DNA from: an uncultured Kangiella sp.
Lineage (GTDB): Bacteria; Pseudomonadota; Gammaproteobacteria; Enterobacterales; Kangiellaceae
Reading direction: 5' to 3'
Assembly (NCBI GenBank): GCA_947503435.1
Contig: CANNDL010000006.1
Span: 124,001 to 188,000, forward strand
Length of the DNA: 64,000 nt
Below the pieces are notes generated by a model. That model ran no database searches. It saw nothing but the letters and a program-made list of their open reading frames with translations, and was not told the origin of the DNA. The position numbers were made by a program, and so were the translations under genes. Positions 11,240 through 19,073 of this stretch are shown piece after piece (positions within the stretch are counted from its first letter, which is position 1; each line of letters starts with the position of its first letter).

Positions 11240-12308
11240 ACAAAAATTATTACTTATATTAGCTGCTACAGGCAGTTTATCTCTTTCGGGTTGCAGTTGG
11301 TTTTCTGCCAATGATGGCAGTGAAGATATAGATGACTCTTATTTAAAAAGTCGTCAAGCCACTCAATTGCAAATACCAGCAGATGTTTCTGAAATTAAGC
11401 AAGAAGATAATTATCAAATTCCAGAAGGCGCTGTCATCGTTAATCGTGATCCTAAAGGTAAGCTTTTAGGTCTTGAGCCTCCACAACTATTATTAACTAG
11501 TGGTGATGGTGTGCGCGAAGATACCGAAGCAAAACATCCAACGGTTTGGTTGCGTGGGCAATCAGGACGGTTAGTTGAGTATTTTGATGGTTTTGTTGCT
11601 GCCCATAATATTCAGGTAGAAAATAAAGACAGCAAAAGTTTAAACACTTCTTGGTTAAGTGATGATGATGAAGGTCTAGGCGAAGGATTGGGTTCATATA
11701 ATATTGATAACCAGCGCCATAAATTTCAACTGGCTATGATAGCAGATAGCGGTAACGAGTTTGGTATCCAAGCAACTCATACTGCAAGTGAGCAAGAGAT
11801 AGAAGGGCAGTGGGTTGAAGTGCAAACATCCGATCGGGTGGCTAAACAATTTTTAAATCAATTTATTGGATATTATGACGGCGTTAGAGATGGCGAGGCG
11901 CGCGCTAGAATTCTGGCGGAAGGGGTTATTGACACTCGTTTAGGTACCAACTCACAAGGTCACATCGCAATGGTTTCTGAGCGTGACATGCAATCGATTT
12001 GGCAGCAAACTCCTGCGGTTTTAAACTTCTTGAATTTACCAATTGTAGATAGAGATCAGTCGCAAAATACTTTTTACTTTAAAGTTGAAGAGGCTTCTGG
12101 TTTTTTTGCATCCATCTTTAGTGATAATAAAGAAGCGAAAGTTAAATTAGAACCAGGAAATTATCGTTTGCAGTTGGAAGCGCTATCTCAGGGTGGTACC
12201 AGCATCAGCTTTACTGATGAAGATGGAATTCGTTTATCGCCAACTTTAGTAGGGCAGATATACCCCAATTTTAAAGCTGCATACAGAAGTCGTGAAGCTC
12301 AACAATAA
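11223..12308 (+). CDS. bamC: Outer membrane protein assembly factor BamC (lipoprotein)
   Basis: Lipobox LSLSGC, position directly after dapA (17-nt overlap), BamC-like LEPPQLLLTSGDGVRED segment. Confidence 0.85.
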   Translation: MLKYNKQKLLLILAATGSLSLSGCSWFSANDGSEDIDDSYLKSRQATQLQIPADVSEIKQEDNYQIPEGAVIVNRDPKGKLLGLEPPQLLLTSGDGVREDTEAKHPTVWLRGQSGRLVEYFDGFVAAHNIQVENKDSKSLNTSWLSDDDEGLGEGLGSYNIDNQRHKFQLAMIADSGNEFGIQATHTASEQEIEGQWVEVQTSDRVAKQFLNQFIGYYDGVRDGEARARILAEGVIDTRLGTNSQGHIAMVSERDMQSIWQQTPAVLNFLNLPIVDRDQSQNTFYFKVEEASGFFASIFSDNKEAKVKLEPGNYRLQLEALSQGGTSISFTDEDGIRLSPTLVGQIYPNFKAAYRSREAQQ

Positions 12309-12318
12309 TTAAATTTGA

Positions 12319-12345
12319 AAAGCCGCTAAAAGCGGCTTTATTTAT
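12319..12345 (+). terminator. Intrinsic-terminator-like hairpin between bamC and the MBL hydrolase
   Basis: AAAGCCGCTAAAAGCGGCTTTATTT; the T-rich tail runs into the predicted ATG at 12344. Confidence 0.75.
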
Positions 12346-13132
12346 GGCTATATCTACTTCCTCTCATTTATTTAAAGTTGCTTCTTTGGGTTCTGGCTCT
12401 AAAGGCAATGCAACATTGATTTCTGCTGGATCTACCAATATCTTAATTGATTGCGGCTTTACGGTTAAAGAAACCTTAAAGCGGTTTGAATTACTGGAAT
12501 TTGACTCTGCTAACTTGAATGCAATATTGGTGACTCACGAGCATCAAGATCACATTAAAGGAGCAGGTGCTTTAAGTCGTCGACTTAAAATACCTGTATA
12601 TGCTACCCAAGGTACTTATTTAAGTGGGAAACTAGGAGAATGCAAGCTCTATCAGAGGGTGAGTCCTTTTGATTATTTGCAATTGAATGACCTTTCAATT
12701 GAATCTTTTTCAGTACCTCATGATGCAAGAGAGCCTTGCCAGTTTGTTATTGAGTACCAAGCTAAACGACTAGGGGTTGTTAGCGATTTAGGTTCAATTA
12801 CTTTACCTATTGTAGAAAAAATGCAAAGTTGCCATGCCTTATTGTTAGAAATGAATCACGATTATGAAATGCTCATGGCTGGCCCCTATCCATACTCTTT
12901 AAAACAGAGAGTAGGAGGTTCTTTGGGCCATTTAAATAATCAGCAGTCAATAGAGCTATTACAAAAGTTGAACTATGATAAGTTAGAGTTCGTAGTGGCG
13001 ACTCATTTAAGCGAGCAAAATAACTGCCCTGAATTGGTTACAAAGCTACTTGAAAATAACTTAGGTAATAATAACGTTAGATACGAGGTTGCATGCCAGC
13101 AAAAAGGCATAAGCTGGTTAACTATAAATTAA
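12344..13132 (+). CDS. MBL-fold metallo-hydrolase
   Basis: LGSGSKGNATLI, VTHEHQDHIKGAGALSRR metal-binding motif, SDLGSI, ATHLSEQNNCPEL. Confidence 0.88.
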   Translation: MAISTSSHLFKVASLGSGSKGNATLISAGSTNILIDCGFTVKETLKRFELLEFDSANLNAILVTHEHQDHIKGAGALSRRLKIPVYATQGTYLSGKLGECKLYQRVSPFDYLQLNDLSIESFSVPHDAREPCQFVIEYQAKRLGVVSDLGSITLPIVEKMQSCHALLLEMNHDYEMLMAGPYPYSLKQRVGGSLGHLNNQQSIELLQKLNYDKLEFVVATHLSEQNNCPELVTKLLENNLGNNNVRYEVACQQKGISWLTIN

Positions 13133-14445
13133 GCTTCAATTGTTATCGGTAACCGAAGAGAAAAATCTGCTCCACCCAGCGTCTCGCTATCCCTTACTTC
13201 GATAGCTCCCTTGTGACGATCGGCAATTCCCCTAACTATTGCGAGCCCAAGTCCGGCACCTCCTGAATCTCTGCTTCGGCTATGATCAAGTCGGGTAAAT
13301 GGTTCAAAAATACGCTCTCGTTTGCCCGGAGGCACTCCGCTACCATCATCTTCAACGTTGATCACAAGAGTATTGCCATCTTTTTTAGCGGTTATAGCTA
13401 CTTTTGAGAAGCTAAATTTTGCAGCGTTTCTAATCAGATTTAAAATAGCTCTTTCGATTAACTTTTGGTCTTGTAAACATTCGATTCCAGAATCAGGCAT
13501 TATCTGCACGTTAAAAGTTTTCTTTGAATATAAAGGTGAAACTTTTTTCACGGCAGCCTCGATTAAGTGAATAATATTAAATTTATCGAGGCTAAGAGCT
13601 TGCTGACCATCTTTCAAGCGAGAATAGTCGAGGACTTCTTTTACTAAAGAATCCAGCTCTTCGAGCGAATCTTCTATGTCGGTTTTTAGTTGTTCCGAGC
13701 GTGTTTGGTCTTGCTCACTTGTAAGTAAGTCAATGGCAAAAGTGATTCTGGCCATTGGACCTCTAAACTCGTGAGCGACCGCATGCATCAAATCGCGTTG
13801 GCTCCGCAGATTATGTTTATGTTCTGCTTGTAGCTGATGAATTTTTTCGACTAACTCAGGAGTATTTTCGGTGACATTTCGAATCACATCATTTTTCTTC
13901 TCTATATACATACTTGAAGAAACATAATTAATGGCTTGATGGGCAGGCTGCAATCGCGAGCGTAAATAGTTATAAGCTCCCCATAAACTAACGCCATTAA
14001 ACAAAATTAAGAGAATTATGTAAGCAATTCCATCTCTGGCATTGACCGCATCATAAGCTTCAGAGTAAGGACCAAGCACTAAGTAACTTTGTTCGTTGAG
14101 TTTCAAGATTCCAATCGGCCCATCTTCATTTTCCACATAAACCTTATATCTTTCTTTAGAAAGTTCGTCTTGAATCTCAGTGGATAGCTCTAATTCAGAT
14201 GGCCTTTTTTGTTTGATATCTTGATTTAAATCGAAGCTTGCTCTATCAACTATAGCTTTAGAGAATCGATATTCATTTGAAGCTAATCGGATATTTAAGT
14301 CGAGTAAATCGCTTCGGACTTCTTGCTGTGCTTTATTATAGTCGAGGTCGGCTGACCAAGGAAAATAAACGTAAAATAGCAAAATGCCAGCGATCGCATT
14401 AACGAGCACTAAAATGGCAGTGAAAATAGCGAGTTGCTTTTTCAT
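13129..14445 (-). CDS. Sensor histidine kinase (RstB-like)
   Basis: Two TM segments, H-box AVAHEFRGPMARI, N-box NLIRNAAKFS, G-boxes DDGSGVPPGKRERIFEPF / GGAGLGLAIV. Confidence 0.9.
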   Translation of the reverse strand: MKKQLAIFTAILVLVNAIAGILLFYVYFPWSADLDYNKAQQEVRSDLLDLNIRLASNEYRFSKAIVDRASFDLNQDIKQKRPSELELSTEIQDELSKERYKVYVENEDGPIGILKLNEQSYLVLGPYSEAYDAVNARDGIAYIILLILFNGVSLWGAYNYLRSRLQPAHQAINYVSSSMYIEKKNDVIRNVTENTPELVEKIHQLQAEHKHNLRSQRDLMHAVAHEFRGPMARITFAIDLLTSEQDQTRSEQLKTDIEDSLEELDSLVKEVLDYSRLKDGQQALSLDKFNIIHLIEAAVKKVSPLYSKKTFNVQIMPDSGIECLQDQKLIERAILNLIRNAAKFSFSKVAITAKKDGNTLVINVEDDGSGVPPGKRERIFEPFTRLDHSRSRDSGGAGLGLAIVRGIADRHKGAIEVRDSETLGGADFSLRLPITIEA

Positions 14446-15131
14446 TGGGCCAGTAAATACCCTTGACCACGAATGGTTTTAATAATGTAGGGAGTTTTTG
14501 GGTCGTCGCCTAATTTTTTTCTTAATCGAGAAATCCGTAAATCAATACTCCGATCAAGGCCATCATATTCGAGCCTGAAAGTTTTTCTATGCAGTTCTTC
14601 GCGGCTGATCACCGCACCAGATTGTTCTGCGAGCAGCCAAAGCAGATTGTATTCGGCAGTTGTTAGGTGAACATTAGTGCCATCTACTCTTACTGAGCGG
14701 CTTTTAGGATCAATAATTACCTTACCGGCTTGAATAATTGAAGAGGCAGTGGGGGAGTTCTCGTACGATTCGAGCCGTCTGAGTAGAGCCCTTAAATGAG
14801 CCAATAGAACTCGCGGCTTTGTGGGCTTAGTTAAGTAGTCGTCGGCACCTGTTTCAAGGCCCACCACTTCATCAATGTCATTATCCATTGCCGTCAGCAT
14901 TAAAATTGGACCTTGATAAAAGTCTCTGACTTGTCGGCAAACCATAAGGCCATCAGCACCTGGAAGCATAATATCAAGAATCATAGCAAGAGGCGGATTA
15001 TTACGCGCATACTCGATGGCGTCGTTACCATTATCTATAATGGTAACGTCGAAATCATTGATTCGAAGGAATTCTGCGGTTAAAGCTGATAATTTATGGT
15101 CATCTTCAACTAATAAAATGGTATTGTTCAT
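14442..15131 (-). CDS. OmpR-family response regulator (RstA-like)
   Basis: Receiver domain (LVEDD, LDIMLPGADG, DDYLTKPTKP) and winged-helix C-terminus (LTTAEYNLLWLL, DLRISRLRKKLGDDP). Confidence 0.92.
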   Translation of the reverse strand: MNNTILLVEDDHKLSALTAEFLRINDFDVTIIDNGNDAIEYARNNPPLAMILDIMLPGADGLMVCRQVRDFYQGPILMLTAMDNDIDEVVGLETGADDYLTKPTKPRVLLAHLRALLRRLESYENSPTASSIIQAGKVIIDPKSRSVRVDGTNVHLTTAEYNLLWLLAEQSGAVISREELHRKTFRLEYDGLDRSIDLRISRLRKKLGDDPKTPYIIKTIRGQGYLLAQ

Positions 15132-15284
15132 GAAAAGTGTTTTTCTATTTGTTATTTAATTCTAAAATTACTAATAAAACAATAAGTTACAGCCATCATA
15201 TATTACTTGCAATTAAAGGTGTAGTCCTTAAAATAGTTTTGTGAATAAGTACTATTTTTCTTAAGAGATATTCCAAAAAATACG

Positions 15285-16538
15285 ATGAATAAAATATTAT
15301 CCTTTAGTTTTACTGTTTTACTATTTTTAGCTTGCCTACCTTCAACATTACATTCAGCAGCCAACATTACTGTTGGAAGCACTAGTTTGCAGTTAAATGG
15401 TATAGCCATACAAAGCGAATTACGCAGCGATTGGTTTATTAATGCCCTGTATCTTTCAGCTAAAAGTACCAATCCTGATGCTATCTTGTCTGATATTAGC
15501 CCTAAACGTATGGAAATGAAAGTTTTAGCGGATAATTTAACCGGTAGACGTCTTAAAAGATTCTGGGTTGAACGAATTCGCAATAACAATGAGCCAAGCT
15601 CAGTATTAGCATTAGCTAAGCAAGTAAGAAACTTTGCTAATGTAATGGGGCAGAATCTAGTAGCCAATGACGTTATTGCTATTGATTTTATTCCTGGCTC
15701 ATCTACTAGAGTAAGCATAAATGGTTCTTTAAGTGCGGAGTTATCTCCTGAATTATTTAATATGATTTTGAAAAGTTGGATTGGAGAGCGTCCGCCTTCA
15801 AATGAATTTAAAGATGCCATTTTAGGCGAGTCGAATTTCGATAGTTTGTTAACTCGTTACCAATCAATCCAACCCTCTGAAGCACGTATTGCTCACTTCG
15901 ATACAAAGCTACAAGAAGAGATCGCAAAGCAACAAAAAGCAGATGAAGAAAAGCGTCTAGCAGAAGAAAGAAAAATTGCTGAAGCAAAGGCCGCAGAAGA
16001 AGCGAAGCTTCGCCAGCAAGAGGTTGCGAACGAAGAAGCAAGGCAAGCTCAATTAGCTGCTCAAGCAAAGGTGCAAGAAGAAGCAAAGCAACAAGAACTT
16101 GAGCGAAAAAGACTTGCTGAAGAGGCTCGTATAGCGGAAGAAGAAGCTTCTAAACCTCCGGTTGTTGAAGTTCCAGCAGGACCTTCTCCAGAAGAAATTG
16201 CACAAATTAAATCTTCTTATACCCGAGCTATTCAAAGGCACTACAGTCCTCATTTCAACTATCCCACTCGTGAACTTATGAAAAGACACGGTAGTTCAGT
16301 ATTCAGTCGCCCTAGAAAAGGACGTACTCACGGTACTGTTAATATTAGTGTTGAAGTTGATCGAGATGGAGATTTAGTGAGCGGTGGTGTAGTTAAAAGC
16401 TCTGGCGAGAAAATTTTAGATGAGGCTGTACAAAAAGCTTTATTCGATGCGGTTCCTTTTCCAGCAATGCCATCTGAACTTGAGGATGAGACGTTTGAAA
16501 CGGTCTTGTCGATTGAGATTCCTGCTCCAACTCGATAA
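15285..16538 (+). CDS. Secreted chalcone-isomerase-like domain / TolA-like coiled coil / TonB C-terminal domain fusion
   Basis: Signal peptide MNKILSFSFTVLLFLACLPSTLHSA. Residues about 30-185 resemble the chalcone isomerase-like family (LNGIAIQSELRSDWFINALYLSAKS...GDxxxIDFIPGSSTRVSINGSL...ILKSWIGERPPSNEFKDAILG). Then an E/K/A-rich stretch, then a TonB-like C-terminus (GTVNISVEVDRDGDLVSGGVVKSSGEKILDEAVQKAL). Confidence 0.7.
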   Translation: MNKILSFSFTVLLFLACLPSTLHSAANITVGSTSLQLNGIAIQSELRSDWFINALYLSAKSTNPDAILSDISPKRMEMKVLADNLTGRRLKRFWVERIRNNNEPSSVLALAKQVRNFANVMGQNLVANDVIAIDFIPGSSTRVSINGSLSAELSPELFNMILKSWIGERPPSNEFKDAILGESNFDSLLTRYQSIQPSEARIAHFDTKLQEEIAKQQKADEEKRLAEERKIAEAKAAEEAKLRQQEVANEEARQAQLAAQAKVQEEAKQQELERKRLAEEARIAEEEASKPPVVEVPAGPSPEEIAQIKSSYTRAIQRHYSPHFNYPTRELMKRHGSSVFSRPRKGRTHGTVNISVEVDRDGDLVSGGVVKSSGEKILDEAVQKALFDAVPFPAMPSELEDETFETVLSIEIPAPTR

Positions 16539-16558
16539 GTTAGCTAATACATTACTTT

Positions 16559-16587
16559 GAGGGGCTCAGTTGTAGCCCCTTTATTTT
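16559..16587 (+). terminator. Rho-independent terminator after the TonB-domain gene
   Basis: GAGGGGCTCAGTTGTAGCCCCTTTATTTT. Confidence 0.8.
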
Positions 16588-16607
16588 AACTAAAAGAATT
16601 TGTAACT

Positions 16608-17717
16608 ATGCATATTAATCAAAACTTTGATAGCGGCAATATCTTAGTCAAAGATATTCAAAATAACTCTGCAACTTTAGCCATTCGAACTGATACCAAT
16701 TCAGAGTTCAAACAATGGTTTCATTTTAAGCTTAACGGTAAAGTCGGCGACTCATATGATTTTGTGGTAGCAAACGCTTCCGAATGTTCTTACGAAAAAG
16801 GGTGGGATAACTATCAAGTGGCTGCCTCTTATGATGGTGATTATTGGTTTCGAATAGATACTCAATATGAAGCAAAACAATTGAAGTTTAAGCATACTCT
16901 AGAACACAATAGTATTTTCTTTGCCTATTTTGCTCCTTATTCTTATCAGCGTCACCAACAATTAATTCATAATGCTCAGCATTCAGCCTTATGCCAGCAT
17001 CTAGTATTAGGTGAGACCGTTCAAGGTAGGACCATAGATTTACTCCAAATTGGAGACGCTAACAAAAAACCTCTTTGGGTCACTGCTCGACAGCATCCAG
17101 GCGAAACGATGGCTGAATGGTGTGCAGAAGGACTAATTGATCAACTATTAGATGATAACAATGCTGTTGCGCGAAAAATGCTTAATGAGTACTGTTTTTA
17201 TATTGTTCCTAATATGAATCCAGATGGTTCAGTAAATGGTAATTTACGTTCGAATTATGCAGGCGCTAATTTGAATCGGGAATGGATGGAGCCAAGTATT
17301 GAAAAGAGCCCAGAAGTTTTTTATGTGAGACAAAAGATGCAAAAAACTGGCGTAGCTGGTTATTTAGATTTGCATGGCGATGAGGGCTTACCTTATATTT
17401 TTGTAGCTGGTTGTGAAGGCAATCCAAGTTTTAATGAAGCGTTGGCTCAACAAGAGGCAAACTTTTCTGAAAACCTGAAGCTTATTAATCCTGATTTTCA
17501 AACGGAGTATGGGTACCCTAAAGACGAGCCAGGAAAAGCTAATTTAACAGTGGCTAGTAATTGGGTTGGAGAAAATTTTAATTGTTTAGCTTTGACCCTA
17601 GAAATGCCATTTAAGGATAATGCAAATATTTCCGATGCGGATACAGGTTGGTCTCCGGAACGTAGTTATATTCTTGGAGGATCTTTATTAACTGCTCTGT
17701 TTCAGACATTAAGTTAG
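16608..17717 (+). CDS. M14 family carboxypeptidase (cytosolic carboxypeptidase-like)
   Basis: TARQHPGETMAEWCAEGL (HxxE), NMNPDGSVNGNLRSNYAGANLNREW, YLDLHGDE, LTLEMPF. Confidence 0.88.
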   Translation: MHINQNFDSGNILVKDIQNNSATLAIRTDTNSEFKQWFHFKLNGKVGDSYDFVVANASECSYEKGWDNYQVAASYDGDYWFRIDTQYEAKQLKFKHTLEHNSIFFAYFAPYSYQRHQQLIHNAQHSALCQHLVLGETVQGRTIDLLQIGDANKKPLWVTARQHPGETMAEWCAEGLIDQLLDDNNAVARKMLNEYCFYIVPNMNPDGSVNGNLRSNYAGANLNREWMEPSIEKSPEVFYVRQKMQKTGVAGYLDLHGDEGLPYIFVAGCEGNPSFNEALAQQEANFSENLKLINPDFQTEYGYPKDEPGKANLTVASNWVGENFNCLALTLEMPFKDNANISDADTGWSPERSYILGGSLLTALFQTLS

Positions 17718-17727
17718 AGAATTTAGT

Positions 17728-19059
17728 ATGAAAAAAATATTAGTTTTAGGTGCTGGGTTTGTCGCCGAACCATTAGTGGAATATTTAAGTCGTCGAACAG
17801 AGAATTCAATAACTATTGCAAGTTACTTATTGCAAGAAGCGCAAGACTTGGCTACAAAATTTACGCGGGTGAAAGCCATTCAGTTAAACGTTTCAAAACA
17901 AGAAGTGGTGGCTGAAGCCTTGGCTAATTTTGATTTGGTAATCAGTTTAGTGCCTGCTCCGTTTCATCCTACGATCGCCAAGGCGGCGATTGAAGCTAAA
18001 GTATCAATGGTTACTGCGAGCTATGAGTCTGATGAGATGCGCGCTTTGGCTTCGGAAATTAAAGCTGCAGGCATAACCATACTAAATGAAATAGGCTTAG
18101 ATCCAGGCATTGATCACTTGAGTGCCATGCAAATCATTGAAGAAACTCAAGCAAAAGGCGATACCATTAATACATTTGTATCTTGGTGCGGTGGTTTACC
18201 AGCGCCAGAATATAATAACAATCCGTTAGGGTATAAATTTTCTTGGGCACCTAAAGGTGTGTTGATGGCGTTACTGAATGAAGCTAAGTATTTACATGAT
18301 AGTGAAGCTATAACTGTCTCGTCAGAAAAATTAATGGACTGGGCAAAACCCTTGAAAATTTCAGAACTTTCATTAGAAGGCTATCCTAATCGCGAGTCTA
18401 TAAGCTATAAAAATGTTTATGGCATAGAAAATGCAGAATCAATTTTACGAGGCACTTTAAGATATCAAGGTTTCAGTGAAATTATTAAAGGTGCATACCA
18501 ACTAGGTTTACTTTCGATGCAAGAGTTGACAGTAAATAGCCAAACATGGCAAGAATTTATTGTTTCAATCAATGAAGCCGCCGATATTGAACAACTTAAA
18601 GCTAACATTAGTCATAATGCTAGTGATGCACTGCAATGGTTGGGTTGCTTCTCTGACAAACTTATTGCTCCCAAAAACACACCGATCGATATATTTTGTG
18701 AATTATTAATAGAAAAACTACAGTACCTAGAAAACGAAACGGATATGGTCGTTCTTCAACATAAATTTGTTGCGAAAAAGGTAAATGGTGAAGAGTATTT
18801 CATTAGTTCAACCTTGAAAGCGCTTGGAGATGTTGATGGATATTCAGCAATGTCGAAGACAGTAGGTTATCCGGCGGCGATAGCCAGTCAAATGATTTTA
18901 GATGGTATTTATGATTTGAAAGGGCTGAGGTTGCCGGTTACTCAAAATATTTATCAGCCTGTTCTAGAGGCGTTAGAGCAAGAAGGTATTATTTGTGAAG
19001 AGCAATATTATAGCTCTGATGACATTGCCAAGAATCAATTTTTGTCAGAATTAAATTAA
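17728..19059 (+). CDS. Saccharopine dehydrogenase/reductase family protein (LYS9-like)
   Basis: KKILVLGAGFVAEPLVEYL Rossmann motif, NEIGLDPGIDHLSAMQII, FVSWCGGLPAPEYNNNPLGYKFSWAPKGVL. Confidence 0.88.
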   Translation: MKKILVLGAGFVAEPLVEYLSRRTENSITIASYLLQEAQDLATKFTRVKAIQLNVSKQEVVAEALANFDLVISLVPAPFHPTIAKAAIEAKVSMVTASYESDEMRALASEIKAAGITILNEIGLDPGIDHLSAMQIIEETQAKGDTINTFVSWCGGLPAPEYNNNPLGYKFSWAPKGVLMALLNEAKYLHDSEAITVSSEKLMDWAKPLKISELSLEGYPNRESISYKNVYGIENAESILRGTLRYQGFSEIIKGAYQLGLLSMQELTVNSQTWQEFIVSINEAADIEQLKANISHNASDALQWLGCFSDKLIAPKNTPIDIFCELLIEKLQYLENETDMVVLQHKFVAKKVNGEEYFISSTLKALGDVDGYSAMSKTVGYPAAIASQMILDGIYDLKGLRLPVTQNIYQPVLEALEQEGIICEEQYYSSDDIAKNQFLSELN

Positions 19060-19073
19060 CTCTAAGCAGTAAC

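Noticed and set aside
15203-15820. 205-aa - strand ORF
   Set aside because: Antisense to the CHI-TonB fusion gene, whose sense reading has a signal peptide and recognisable domains.
15808-16289. Leu/Phe-rich - strand ORFs opposite the coiled-coil region
   Set aside because: Expected antisense artefact of an E/K/A-rich coding stretch.
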